A stretch of DNA of 64,000 nucleotides from Arthrobacter sp042667405 (GCF_042667405.1 NZ_JBHVAL010000009.1:1-64000); one strand, 5' to 3'. Shown: positions 25,010-33,622, counted from the first letter of the stretch. The notes: generated by a model from the sequence alone, not told the origin. Program-made: numbers and translations.

Positions 25010-26216
25010 GGGCCAGCTCCAAGCTCCGGTATCCGGGTATCAGCACTCCCCTGCTCACATGGCGGGCAGCAATGGTCCACGGCCGCTCCGCGTACATGTC
25101 CAGCAGCAGCTCCAGGGTTGTATTGATTTCGGCCATCGCGAGCGGCATGCCGATGCAAAAGTGCGGACCGGCACCAAACCACAGTTGGCGTGCCTGCTGG
25201 GGAGTTGGCCGGGAGGGATCGAAGTCCCCAATGCTTTTGGCGGCATGGATCGTGGAGAGCAGGATCCTGTCTCCAGCGGCCACCTTCGTGTCTCCAATGG
25301 TCCCGTCTCTCGCAGCATCCCGCAGCATCATGGGCGAGGGAACCGTGAAGCGCAACGCCTCATTCACTGCTGCGGGAACGGCGGAGCGGTCCTGGGACAG
25401 TTCGCCGAGCTGTCCGCTGTCGGCTATCAGCGCCACCAATCTCGGCACGAACGACACCAACGTCTCCGTACCCACCATCACGAACGCGCTGATGATGCCC
25501 ATGGCCTCGTCCTCCGACATGCCAAGTTCACGGAGTCTGCCGGGGAAGGTCTCCGGGTCGCTCTCCCTGTAGGCCACCCGGACCGGTCCGGCCAAGACCT
25601 CGACGGCGGCCCGTCCCTTGGCCACCTGGCCAGCTGTAAGCGTCGGGCGGCCAAGGCGAACAAGCGACGAGATGGAGGAACCGAGGTCGAAGAGTTCCCT
25701 GTCCGCCAGTCGGCCCGGAGCATCCGCGGGGATACCCAGCAGCCGGGAGATGACACCACCGGCCAATTCCTTCACGCAGTCCACCAGATCCACCCGGCAT
25801 TGTGTGTCCAATCCGCCGCGGACGCGTGCCTCCAACGCAAGGGCCGCCGGTTCCACGATGCCCGCAACGGAACGGGGAGTGAAAAGATCCGCCAGACGCC
25901 GGCGCAGGAGCCTGTGCTCCTCGCCGTCCATGTTCACAAGGGCCTTTGGCCCCACCACGGGAGTCCACAACGCCCCGGAGCCTGACGGGCCGTTCTTCAC
26001 AAAGAGTTCTTGGTTCATCAATACTTCGCGGACCAGGCCGGCTTCGCTGACCAGCACTCCCAGGCCCGGAAGCCTCAGCACGGGACGCAATCCGCCAAGC
26101 CCACGGATCACCGGATACAACACCGGGTGCGCTCCAAGGTGGATACGGCGCTCCCATTGTTCAGCCGTGATCTGCCGGATGCCCTGCTGGCCCTCCACCC
26201 GGGATCCGCCAATCAC
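25002..26216 (-). CDS. cytochrome P450
   Basis: 404 residues from a GTG at 26216 that overlaps the stop of the upstream glycosyltransferase (GTGA). The frame stays open further upstream, but that part overlaps the neighbour. The heme-binding loop FGAGPHFCIG has Cys354. EALR is the ExxR motif of the K-helix, and VGTETLV is the oxygen-binding I-helix. No redox partner gene is nearby. In this operon it probably hydroxylates the lipid product; the site is unknown. Confidence 0.92.
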   Translation of the reverse strand: MIGGSRVEGQQGIRQITAEQWERRIHLGAHPVLYPVIRGLGGLRPVLRLPGLGVLVSEAGLVREVLMNQELFVKNGPSGSGALWTPVVGPKALVNMDGEEHRLLRRRLADLFTPRSVAGIVEPAALALEARVRGGLDTQCRVDLVDCVKELAGGVISRLLGIPADAPGRLADRELFDLGSSISSLVRLGRPTLTAGQVAKGRAAVEVLAGPVRVAYRESDPETFPGRLRELGMSEDEAMGIISAFVMVGTETLVSFVPRLVALIADSGQLGELSQDRSAVPAAVNEALRFTVPSPMMLRDAARDGTIGDTKVAAGDRILLSTIHAAKSIGDFDPSRPTPQQARQLWFGAGPHFCIGMPLAMAEINTTLELLLDMYAERPWTIAARHVSRGVLIPGYRSLELAHA

Positions 26217-27010
26217 CGGATGTCCACGTGTTCGGGGCGGTACCGGTGGTCCGCATACCAAGCCAGCGTATTCTTCAGCCCCCACGCCTTCACTCGACGC
26301 GAGGACCCGTAGACCACCACGTCACGCCGCAAGGCATAGTTCCGTGTCAGCTTCCGTACCCGGTTGGACAACGCCCTGTCCTCGTGAAGATCTTCGATCC
26401 TGGTCCTGGGAAAACCACCCGAACGGTGGTACATGTCCGCCGTGATGGCCATATTGCATCCGGGAAGCATCTGGTACGGACCCAGGTATCCCTCCCCCTT
26501 GTTGCCGGGACGGATCTTTCCGAAAAAGGAAGCCACCTCAACGGCGAACAACATCATGAACCTTTCCCGCCGCGTAATACCCTCGTCTTCCCGGGGAACC
26601 AATTGGCCGGCCACCAGCTCCAGCCCGTCATTGAAAGCGGCCATGATCCGCGCCGTCCAGTCCGGCGCGGCCAGGCAATCGGCATCTGTCCGCGCCAACC
26701 ACCGCGCCCCGTGCTCGACGCCAAAACGCATGCCGGTGTCAGCTGCGGCACCCGTGCCCTTTTCGGCGTCGTGCACCAACCTGATGTCCATGTCCGGGTG
26801 CTCCGCGGCAAACTCCGCCACAATGGCACAGCTGCGGTCAGTTGAACCGTTATCCGCTATCACCAGAGTGAAGTCCCGGAATGTCTGTGCGGCCAGGGAT
26901 TCCAGCGCTGGCCGCACAAGCTTCTCCTCATTGAGCATCGGCATGGCAATGCACAGGGGCCGCGTAGGTCCTGTGCTCGTCAGCCCCGAAACCGGCTCCA
27001 ACGGGTTCAC
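26213..27010 (-). CDS. family 2 glycosyltransferase
   Basis: 265 residues, GT-A fold: CIAMPMLNEEKLVRPALESL at the N-terminus, VIADNGSTD for nucleotide binding and RTDADC as the metal-binding DxD-type motif. The acceptor region includes RIEDLHEDRALSNRVR. No membrane helix is evident. It overlaps the OleA-like gene by four bases and the P450 by three, so all five genes appear translationally coupled. It could transfer a sugar onto a hydroxyl of the lipid product; donor and acceptor are unknown. Confidence 0.88.
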   Translation of the reverse strand: MNPLEPVSGLTSTGPTRPLCIAMPMLNEEKLVRPALESLAAQTFRDFTLVIADNGSTDRSCAIVAEFAAEHPDMDIRLVHDAEKGTGAAADTGMRFGVEHGARWLARTDADCLAAPDWTARIMAAFNDGLELVAGQLVPREDEGITRRERFMMLFAVEVASFFGKIRPGNKGEGYLGPYQMLPGCNMAITADMYHRSGGFPRTRIEDLHEDRALSNRVRKLTRNYALRRDVVVYGSSRRVKAWGLKNTLAWYADHRYRPEHVDIR

Positions 27011-28050
27011 AGCCTCACCACAGCCATCCCCAAGCTAACGCCGCCACCCAGGCCAACCAGCGCGACGAGATCGCCGGGTCCGGCCCGGCCACTGTCTACG
27101 GCAAGCTTCAGCTGCAAGGGAAGGCTCACAGAGGCGAGGTTGCCAAAGTCCTCAACGGAATGGACCAGCAGTTCCGGTGGCACACCGGCGCCTTCAGCAA
27201 AGATCTGCCGGTACGGAGCACTGACTTGATGCACGCACACCACGGCGAAATCCGTCCAGCTAAGGCCCAATCCCTCGAGGGTCTCATCAAGCATCCCGGA
27301 GCCCAGGTCCAGGAAGGCGTCCTTGAGCTTTTCACCGTCCATGGCGAAATAGCTTGCCTCCGGGTCACGGGGAAAGGCCGACCCACCCGCCGCCAAGGTC
27401 CCCACGGACCAGTGGCTGCTTCTGGCAGTGAAAGCCATAGCGAGAATCCCTGCTGCACCGTCGGCAGCCTCCCCTGGCTCTTCCGCGGCCTCCAGCAACA
27501 CCGCAGCGCCGCCGTCGCTCATGGTGTAGCCGGGAAAGCTCGAAGCGAACGTCGGAAAATCCGGGACTGTCCACCGCACAGCCCTGGAGGGCGACTCCCC
27601 CGTGGCAACCAGGACCCGGGCGTAACCTCCGCTGGCGATCAGGGCATCTGCAACTTCCACGCCGTTCAGGAAGCTGTTGCAGGCGTTCTTGACGTCCATC
27701 ACAGGGCAGGACAGCCCCAACTTGGCGGCCACCATATGGCCCGTCGCGGGCTCGACCATGTCCTGGCTGGCGGAGGCGAATATGAGCAGGTCAACGTCCG
27801 GCGCCTGGAGCCCGCATTCTGCGAGAACCTTGGCGGCGGCGTTGGCGGCCAGGTCCGAGGCCTGCTCCGTGTCAGCCATGACGCTCCTGGACCGGATACC
27901 GGTGACCCTGCTGATGAGGCCTTTCGGGACCCGGAACCCGGGACTGGACCCGGCAATGCGGCGTTCGACGGCGGCCGTATCCAGGCGCGTCGGTGGCAGG
28001 TAGACCTCAAGCCCCGAAATCCGGCTGCGTCCCACCAGAGCTGTCTGCAT
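27007..28050 (-). CDS. OleA-like thiolase-fold acyl condensing enzyme
   Basis: 347 residues of the KAS III/OleA group. Cys124 (KNACNSF), His274 (VHQVS) and Asn304 (FGNLAS) form the catalytic triad. Glu100 lies in DMVEPATG, matching the OleA block that carries the glutamate base used for head-to-head (non-decarboxylative) Claisen condensation of two acyl-CoAs. TEQASD also matches OleA. The start at 28050 has GGGGGAAG upstream; a longer reading from 28101 would lie inside the adk terminator. First gene of the operon. Annotation pipelines may label it FabH; the Glu argues for OleA. Confidence 0.85.
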   Translation of the reverse strand: MQTALVGRSRISGLEVYLPPTRLDTAAVERRIAGSSPGFRVPKGLISRVTGIRSRSVMADTEQASDLAANAAAKVLAECGLQAPDVDLLIFASASQDMVEPATGHMVAAKLGLSCPVMDVKNACNSFLNGVEVADALIASGGYARVLVATGESPSRAVRWTVPDFPTFASSFPGYTMSDGGAAVLLEAAEEPGEAADGAAGILAMAFTARSSHWSVGTLAAGGSAFPRDPEASYFAMDGEKLKDAFLDLGSGMLDETLEGLGLSWTDFAVVCVHQVSAPYRQIFAEGAGVPPELLVHSVEDFGNLASVSLPLQLKLAVDSGRAGPGDLVALVGLGGGVSLGMAVVRL

Positions 28051-28086
28051 GCGCTTCCCCCAAGAATGTGCCGCGTCATAAGAAAA

Positions 28087-28121
28087 GGGTGTGTCCCGCA
28101 CCTATGGTACGGGACACACCC
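28087..28121 (-). terminator. terminator after adk
   Basis: GGGTGTGTCCCG (28087-28098) pairs perfectly with CGGGACACACCC (28110-28121). The 11-base loop can itself pair ACC/GGT. In the direction of minus-strand transcription it is followed by TTTTCTTATG. It lies 38 bases after the adk stop and isolates the secY-adk message from the OleA-like operon. Confidence 0.92.
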
Positions 28122-28159
28122 CTTACACAAACTCCGGTCGCCCGGCTATGTGGACAACC

Positions 28160-28738
28160 TCAGACGGCCTTGGCCGCCTCGATGGCCGTGAGCACGCGGT
28201 CGGTAACTTCATCGATACCGCCGATGCCATCCACCTGTGTGAGGATGCCGCGTTCGGCATACTTCGCCACCACGGCTTCGGTCTGCTCGTGGTAGAGGTC
28301 AAGACGGTGACGGATCACGGTCTCGTTGTCGTCCGAGCGGCCGGTTTCCTTGGCGCGGCCAAGCAGCCGTGCAACCAGTTCTTCGTCATCAGCGGTCAGC
28401 TGGAGCACGACGTCGAGCTCCTGCTCACCCTCAGCGAGGATCTGGTCGAGGTAGTCAACCTGCGCGGTGGTGCGCGGGTAACCATCCAGGAGGAAGCCGT
28501 TCTCGACGTCGCTCTGGCTCAGGCGGTCGCGAACCATGTTGTTCGTGACGCTGTCCGGAACGAAGTCGCCGGCATCCATGTACTTCTTTGCTTCAATGCC
28601 CAAAGGGGTTTCGCCCTTTACGTTGGCACGGAAGATGTCGCCCGTGGAGATGGCGACTACGCCGAGGCGCTCGGAAATCCGCTCAGCCTGTGTACCCTTG
28701 CCCGAACCGGGAGGTCCAATGATCAGCATTCTCGTCAT
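28160..28738 (-). CDS. adk: adenylate kinase
   Basis: Interconverts ATP + AMP and 2 ADP. 192 residues with the P-loop GPPGSGKGT near the N-terminus, STGDIFR and the NMP-binding DGYPRTTAQ. The LID is the short type without a zinc-finger, as usual in actinobacteria. Start overlaps the secY stop by four bases (ATGA). A strong terminator follows. Confidence 0.97.
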   Translation of the reverse strand: MTRMLIIGPPGSGKGTQAERISERLGVVAISTGDIFRANVKGETPLGIEAKKYMDAGDFVPDSVTNNMVRDRLSQSDVENGFLLDGYPRTTAQVDYLDQILAEGEQELDVVLQLTADDEELVARLLGRAKETGRSDDNETVIRHRLDLYHEQTEAVVAKYAERGILTQVDGIGGIDEVTDRVLTAIEAAKAV

Positions 28739-30045
28739 CGCAAAAGCCCTTCGTAGTGACGTTGTTGTAGCTGCGCATCAATCTGCTTGACGGTCTCCAG
28801 GCCAACACCCACCATGATCAGGATTGACGTGCCACCGAACGGGAAGTTCTGGTTGGCATTGATCAGGACGAGTGCCACCAGCGGAATCAACGCCACGAAG
28901 CCCAGGTATAGGGCTCCAGGCAAAGTAATCCTGGAGAGCACGTACTGCAGGTAGTCCGCGGTCGGTTTACCCGCCCGGATGCCCGGAATGAACCCGCCGT
29001 ACTTCTTCATGTTGTCCGACACTTCTTCAGGGTTGAAGGTGATGGCTACGTAGAAGTAGGTGAAGAACACAATCATGGCGAAGTAAAGCGCCATGTAGAT
29101 GGGATGGTCGCCACGGGTGAGGTTGTTGTTGATCCACTCAACCCACGGCGCCATTTGCTCACCCGGCGCCGGCTGGTTGAACTGCGCAATCAGGCCGGGC
29201 AGGTAGAGCATGGAGGAAGCGAAGATGACAGGCACAACGCCGGCCATGTTCACCTTGATGGGGATATAGGTACTGGTACCGCCCACAGTGCGGCGCCCGA
29301 TCATGCGCTTGGCATACTGCACCGGAACGCGACGCTGCGACTGCTCGACGAAGACCACCAAGGCCACTGTGAGCAGGCCGACGGCCAGAACGGTGAAGAA
29401 GGTTCCGGGACCCTTTGACTCCCAGATGGATCCGAGGGAACCGGGGAAGCTCGCTGCGATTGAGGTGAAGATGAGCAGCGACATGCCATTGCCCACACCC
29501 TTTTCGGTGACCAGCTCGCCCATCCACATGATCAGGCCGGTACCTGCCGTCAGCGTAATGATGATCAGGAGGGTGGCGATGATGCTCTCATCCGGAATGA
29601 TCGGCAGGTTACAGCCGGGAAGCAGCTGTCCGGACCGGGCCAGGGACACCAAGGTGGTGGCGTTCAGCAGACCCAGGGCGATGGTGAGGTACCGGGTGTA
29701 CTGCGTCAGCTTGGACTGTCCCGAGGAACCCTCTTCGTAGAGCTGCTGGAACCGGGGAATAACCACCCGGAGCAACTGCACGATGATGCTCGCCGTAATG
29801 TAGGGCATGATGCCCAGGGCAAAGATCGAGACCTGCAGCAACGCGCCGCCGCTGAACAAGTTCACCAACTGGTAAATGCCCTGCGAGGTGTCACCGTTGT
29901 TCAAGCATTGCTGGACATTCTGGTAGTTCACACCAGGCGAGGGGATGAAAGCTCCCAAGCGGAAGATTGTGATGATTCCCAGCGTGAACAACAACTTGCG
30001 TCGCAAATCAGGCGTCCGAAACGCCCGGCCGAATGCGCTTAGCAA
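28735..30045 (-). CDS. secY: preprotein translocase subunit SecY
   Basis: Channel subunit of the Sec translocon. 436 residues with ten predicted membrane helices. It starts MLSAFGRAFRTPDLRRKLLFTL and contains GNGMSLLIF and the cytoplasmic loop region EEVSDNMKKYGGFIPGIRAG. Separated from rplO by a very strong terminator, so secY-adk must have its own promoter in 30046-30159; a TAGACT box at 30105-30110 with a poor -35 is the best candidate. Confidence 0.97.
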   Translation of the reverse strand: MLSAFGRAFRTPDLRRKLLFTLGIITIFRLGAFIPSPGVNYQNVQQCLNNGDTSQGIYQLVNLFSGGALLQVSIFALGIMPYITASIIVQLLRVVIPRFQQLYEEGSSGQSKLTQYTRYLTIALGLLNATTLVSLARSGQLLPGCNLPIIPDESIIATLLIIITLTAGTGLIMWMGELVTEKGVGNGMSLLIFTSIAASFPGSLGSIWESKGPGTFFTVLAVGLLTVALVVFVEQSQRRVPVQYAKRMIGRRTVGGTSTYIPIKVNMAGVVPVIFASSMLYLPGLIAQFNQPAPGEQMAPWVEWINNNLTRGDHPIYMALYFAMIVFFTYFYVAITFNPEEVSDNMKKYGGFIPGIRAGKPTADYLQYVLSRITLPGALYLGFVALIPLVALVLINANQNFPFGGTSILIMVGVGLETVKQIDAQLQQRHYEGLLR

Positions 30046-30159
30046 GCGTCCTCCTGAGTAGAAAGTACAAGGATGTGGTCGGGCTCAATGAAACCCAACA
30101 ACCGAGTCTAACTGCTTGTGACGCCGTCGTAATAATCGGGAGTCCACAACCACGAAAAA

Positions 30160-30199
30160 AATCCCGGTATCCGGGGCCGAAGCCCCGCATACCGGGATT
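30160..30199 (-). terminator. rho-independent terminator after rplO
   Basis: Arms 30160-30177 and 30182-30199 pair over 17 positions with one C/C mismatch and a TTCG-type loop (read on the minus strand). A TTTTTTT run follows in the direction of transcription. It lies 33 bases after the rplO stop and ends the spc ribosomal block before secY. Confidence 0.94.
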
Positions 30200-30232
30200 C
30201 TTTATGACAGCGGGCTGATGCCCCACAAACCC

Positions 30233-30715
30233 TTAGAGGGCGGTGGTGGATCCGCCTGCTGCAGCGATCTTTTCCGAAGCGCTGGAAGAGAAGGCGTGGG
30301 CGGTGACGTCGACCTTGACGGTGATGTCGCCGGTGCCGAGCACCTTCACGGGCTGGTTCTTGCGAACGGCGCCCTTTTCAACCAGGGATTCAACGGTGAC
30401 GGTGCCACCTTCCGGGAAGAGCTCGTTGAGCTTCTCCAGGTTAACAACCTGGAACTCAACCCGGAACGGGTTCTTGAAGCCGCGCAGCTTCGGCAGGCGC
30501 ATGTGCAGCGGCAGCTGGCCGCCGGCAAAGCCAGCCTTTACCTGGTAACGGGCCTTCGTACCCTTGGTACCGCGACCAGCGGTCTTACCCTTGGAGCCTT
30601 CACCACGACCAACACGGGTCTTGGCGGTCTTGGCACCCGGGGCGGGACGCAGGTGGTGGACCTTCAGAGCGTTCTGCTTCTCAGCAGCCTCTGCGGCGGT
30701 CTGGTTCTCTGCCAT
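30233..30715 (-). CDS. rplO: 50S ribosomal protein L15
   Basis: Late-assembly large-subunit protein. 160 residues with the conserved GRGEGSKGKTAGRGTKG glycine/basic block and GGQLPLHMRLPKLRGFKN. The first ~20 residues are a short Ala/Glu-rich extension. Its start abuts the rpmD stop by one base. Last gene of the spc ribosomal block. Confidence 0.97.
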   Translation of the reverse strand: MAENQTAAEAAEKQNALKVHHLRPAPGAKTAKTRVGRGEGSKGKTAGRGTKGTKARYQVKAGFAGGQLPLHMRLPKLRGFKNPFRVEFQVVNLEKLNELFPEGGTVTVESLVEKGAVRKNQPVKVLGTGDITVKVDVTAHAFSSSASEKIAAAGGSTTAL

Positions 30716-30921
30716 TACTTCGCCTCCTCTACATTCACGAGGTGCGGAACCGTGTTCAGGTAACCGACGGTTACAGCGTCAGCGGTACGGACAACGGTGT
30801 GTCCGATGCGCTTGAGGCCGAGGGACCGAAGGGTAGCGATCTGGTTCTGCTTGGCGCCGATGACGCCCTTGATCTGGGTGATCTCCAACTTGGCGTCGGA
30901 GGGAGTCAGGTTCTTAGCCAT
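30715..30921 (-). CDS. rpmD: 50S ribosomal protein L30
   Basis: 68 residues, normal length, with KLEITQIKGVIGAKQNQIATLRSLGL, the conserved L30 core. Sits between rpsE and rplO as in most bacteria, two bases after rpsE. Confidence 0.96.
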   Translation of the reverse strand: MAKNLTPSDAKLEITQIKGVIGAKQNQIATLRSLGLKRIGHTVVRTADAVTVGYLNTVPHLVNVEEAK

Positions 30922-30923
30922 GA

Positions 30924-31628
30924 CTAAACACCTGCCTTCTGGTTCTGGAGCGCGCGCACCAGAGCAGCAGGAGCAACCTCGTCCAGCGGCAGGCCACGGC
31001 GGGCAGCCACGGAAGCGGGCTCTTCGAGCTGCTTCAGAGCGTCAACGGTCGCGTGAACGATGTTGATCGCGTTGGAAGAACCGAGCGACTTGGAGAGGAT
31101 GTCGTGGATACCCACGCACTCCAATACCGCGCGGACCGGACCACCGGCGATAACACCGGTACCGGCGGAAGCCGGACGCAGCAGGACAACGCCTGCAGCA
31201 GCCTCACCCTGCACGCGGTGCGGGATGGTGTTGCCAACGCGGGGAACGCGGAAGAAGGACTTCTTGGCCTCTTCTACGCCCTTTGCGATAGCAGCGGGAA
31301 CTTCCTTGGCCTTGCCGTAGCCAACGCCGACCAGACCGTTGCCGTCACCGACGACGACCAGAGCGGTGAAGCTGAAGCGACGACCACCCTTGACCACCTT
31401 GGCAACGCGGTTGATGGTGACAACGCGCTCTACGAACTGGCTCTTCTCGGCTTCACGACCGCCGTCGCGGCCTCCACGGCCACCACGGTCGCCGCGGCCC
31501 TGGCCACGGTCGCCACGCTCGCCACGACGTCCGCCGCGGCGGTCATCGGTAGCGGGTGCGGTCTCAGTTGCTTCAGCAGCTACAGCTTCAGTCACCTGAA
31601 TGTCCTTTTCGTTATTTTCAACGGTCAC
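30924..31628 (-). CDS. rpsE: 30S ribosomal protein S5
   Basis: Small-subunit protein involved in decoding fidelity and mRNA unwinding. 234 residues: a long N-terminal extension with an acidic part followed by Arg/Gly/Asp repeats (RRGERGDRGQGRGDRGGRGG-type), then the S5 domain from FVERVVTINRVAKV, including GGRRFSFTALVVVGD and GNTIPHRVQ. Its start overlaps rplR by four bases. The RG-rich extension probably binds RNA; this is inference. Confidence 0.96.
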   Translation of the reverse strand: MTVENNEKDIQVTEAVAAEATETAPATDDRRGGRRGERGDRGQGRGDRGGRGGRDGGREAEKSQFVERVVTINRVAKVVKGGRRFSFTALVVVGDGNGLVGVGYGKAKEVPAAIAKGVEEAKKSFFRVPRVGNTIPHRVQGEAAAGVVLLRPASAGTGVIAGGPVRAVLECVGIHDILSKSLGSSNAINIVHATVDALKQLEEPASVAARRGLPLDEVAPAALVRALQNQKAGV

Positions 31629-32008
31629 AGTGCCAGCCCACCTTCGCGAGCACCGTCAGCGACGGCGGCGATGCGGCCGTGGTACTTGTTACCGCCACGG
31701 TCGAAGACAACAGCCTCGATGCCTGCAGCCTTTGCGCGCTCTGCAACGAGCTCGCCAACGCGCTTGGCCTTGGCAGTCTTGTCTCCGTCAAGTGCGCGAA
31801 GGTCAGCTTCCAAAGTGGAAGCGTAAGCCACGGTTACACCCTTGCTGTCATCGACAACCTGGACGAAGATGTGGCGTGCCGAACGGTTGACGACCAGACG
31901 AGGACGTACAGCCGTGCCGCTGATGCGCTTGCGGATACGAAGCTGGCGACGGTTGCGTGCAGCCGACTTGCTCTTGTTCGTACGCTTCTTGTTAATTGCG
32001 ATGGCCAT
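31625..32008 (-). CDS. rplR: 50S ribosomal protein L18
   Basis: 5S rRNA-binding protein of the central protuberance. 127 residues, with RPRLVVNRSARHIFVQVVDD and a C-terminal GNKYHGRIAAVADGAREGGL. Three bases after rplF and overlapping rpsE. Confidence 0.97.
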   Translation of the reverse strand: MAIAINKKRTNKSKSAARNRRQLRIRKRISGTAVRPRLVVNRSARHIFVQVVDDSKGVTVAYASTLEADLRALDGDKTAKAKRVGELVAERAKAAGIEAVVFDRGGNKYHGRIAAVADGAREGGLAL

Positions 32009-32011
32009 GGT

Positions 32012-32548
32012 TTACTTACCAGCCTTTCCGACCTTGCGGCGGATGACTTCGCCGGCGTAACGGACACCCTTGCCCTTGTAGGGGTCGGGCTTGCGCAGCT
32101 TGCGAATGTTGGCAGCAACCTCGCCGACCTGCTGCTTGTTGATACCCGCAACAGAGAGCTTGGTCGGACCCTCTACTACGAAGGTGATGCCTTCGGGTGC
32201 AGAGACGTTGACCGGGTGGCTGAAGCCCAGAGCGAACTCCAGGTCAGAACCCTTGGCCTGAACGCGGTAACCGGTACCAACGATTTCAAGCTTCTTCTCG
32301 TAGCCCTCGGTAACGCCCTGGATCATGTTGGCGATCAGGGTCCGGGTCAGGCCGTGCAGCGAACGCGAGTTGCGCTCGTCGTTCGGGCGGGTGACCGTGA
32401 GAGTGTTCTCTTCCAGGGAGACCTCGATCGGGCTGGCAACAGTGTGGCTCAGCTCGCCCTTGGAACCCTTGACGCTGATGACGGAGCCATCGAGCTTGAC
32501 CTCAACTCCGGCAGGAACGGTGATGGGGAGACGTCCAATACGTGACAT
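32012..32548 (-). CDS. rplF: 50S ribosomal protein L6
   Basis: 178 residues, normal length, starting MSRIGRLPITVPAGVEV, with two repeated L6 domains and the C-terminal DPYKGKGVRYAGEVIRRKVGK. It lies near the GTPase-associated centre. Follows rpsH by 18 bases. Confidence 0.98.
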   Translation of the reverse strand: MSRIGRLPITVPAGVEVKLDGSVISVKGSKGELSHTVASPIEVSLEENTLTVTRPNDERNSRSLHGLTRTLIANMIQGVTEGYEKKLEIVGTGYRVQAKGSDLEFALGFSHPVNVSAPEGITFVVEGPTKLSVAGINKQQVGEVAANIRKLRKPDPYKGKGVRYAGEVIRRKVGKAGK

Positions 32549-32566
32549 TATTCTCTTCCTTTCCCG

Positions 32567-32965
32567 TTACCAGACGTACGCGAGGACTTCGCCGCCCACG
32601 CCCTTCTTACCGGCCTGCTTGTCAGTCAGGAGGCCGGAAGAGGTGGACAGGATTGCGATACCCAGGCCACCCAGCACGTGAGGCAGGTTGGTGGACTTCG
32701 CGTAAACGCGGAGACCCGGCTTGGAGATGCGGCGGACGCCAGCGATGGAACGCTCGCGGTTCGGACCGAACTTCAGGTCGATGGTCAGCTTCTTGCCAAC
32801 CTCAGCGTCCTCTTCCTTCCAGCCGGCAATGAAGCCTTCAGCCTTGAGGATGTCGGCAACGCGTGCCTTCAGTTTGCTGTACGGCATGGACACGGAGTCG
32901 TGGTATGCCGAGTTTGCATTGCGCAGACGCGTGAGCATGTCTGCGACAGGATCTGTCATAGTCAT
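32567..32965 (-). CDS. rpsH: 30S ribosomal protein S8
   Basis: Central-domain rRNA binder and, in other bacteria, the spc operon repressor. 132 residues starting MTMTDPVADMLTRLRNA, with ISKPGLRVYAK and the C-terminal GGLGIAILSTSSGLLTD. The 78-base gap to rplE contains no S14 gene, although rpsN often lies there. Confidence 0.98.
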   Translation of the reverse strand: MTMTDPVADMLTRLRNANSAYHDSVSMPYSKLKARVADILKAEGFIAGWKEEDAEVGKKLTIDLKFGPNRERSIAGVRRISKPGLRVYAKSTNLPHVLGGLGIAILSTSSGLLTDKQAGKKGVGGEVLAYVW

Positions 32966-33043
32966 TTGGGCTATAGCCCTTCCTCGTACCGGTTTCCGCT
33001 GCGCGTGTTCTTACGAACCTGCGCGGACGGACCTGTCACGTAG

Positions 33044-33622
33044 TTAGTTTTCGGTCTTGAACGGGAAACCAAGCGCCTTGAGCAGCGCGCGGCCTTCGTC
33101 GTCGGTCTTGGCGGTAGTTACAACCGTGATGTCCATACCGCGAACGCGGTCGATGGAGTCCTGGTCGATTTCGTGGAACATAACCTGCTCGGTCAGACCG
33201 AAGGTGTAGTTGCCGTTACCGTCGAACTGCTTGCCATTGAGGCCGCGGAAGTCACGGATACGCGGCAGGGCCAGCGAAACCAGACGATCCACGAATTCCC
33301 ACATGCGGTCGCCACGCAGAGTTGCGTGTGCACCGATCGGCATGCCTTCGCGCAGCTTGAACTGTGCGATCGACTTGCGGGCCTTGGTTACCTGCGGCTT
33401 CTGGCCGGTGATCAGGGTGAGGTCGCGGACAGCGCCGTCGATCAGCTTGGAGTCCTTGGCGGCATCTCCAACACCCATGTTCACAACAACCTTCACCAGG
33501 CGGGGAACCTGGTTCACGTTCGCGTAGTTGAATTCGTCCTGCAGTGACTTCTTGATGGTCTCTGCGTACTTCGTCTTCAGACGCGGAACGATCTTCACTG
33601 GAGTCTCGAGAGTCTCAGTCAT
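33044..33622 (-). CDS. rplE: 50S ribosomal protein L5
   Basis: Binds 5S rRNA and contacts P-site tRNA. 192 residues with VVVNMGVGDAAKD, GQKPQVTKARKSIAQFKLREGMPIG and FPEIDQD-like FHEIDQDSID. The start overlaps the rplX stop by one base (ATGA-type coupling). Confidence 0.97.
   Translation of the reverse strand: MTETLETPVKIVPRLKTKYAETIKKSLQDEFNYANVNQVPRLVKVVVNMGVGDAAKDSKLIDGAVRDLTLITGQKPQVTKARKSIAQFKLREGMPIGAHATLRGDRMWEFVDRLVSLALPRIRDFRGLNGKQFDGNGNYTFGLTEQVMFHEIDQDSIDRVRGMDITVVTTAKTDDEGRALLKALGFPFKTEN

Noticed and set aside
26217..26285. Longer N-terminus for the cytochrome P450
   Set aside because: It would overlap the glycosyltransferase by 73 bases; the GTG overlapping the stop codon fits the tight coupling seen at every other junction of the operon.
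22380..28050. Plain fatty-acid FabH plus unrelated genes
   Set aside because: The EPAT glutamate, the DPGIG block in the ligase and the overlapping gene order fit the Ole group better than FabH, which lacks the Glu.
28051..28101. Longer N-terminus for the OleA-like protein
   Set aside because: Those codons lie in and beside the adk terminator, and GGGGGAAG directly precedes the ATG at 28050.
30924..31628. Repetitive RG-coding DNA in rpsE as a possible repeat element or array
   Set aside because: The repeats are in frame, irregular in length and continue into a normal S5 domain; they are a protein low-complexity region, not a CRISPR or mobile repeat.
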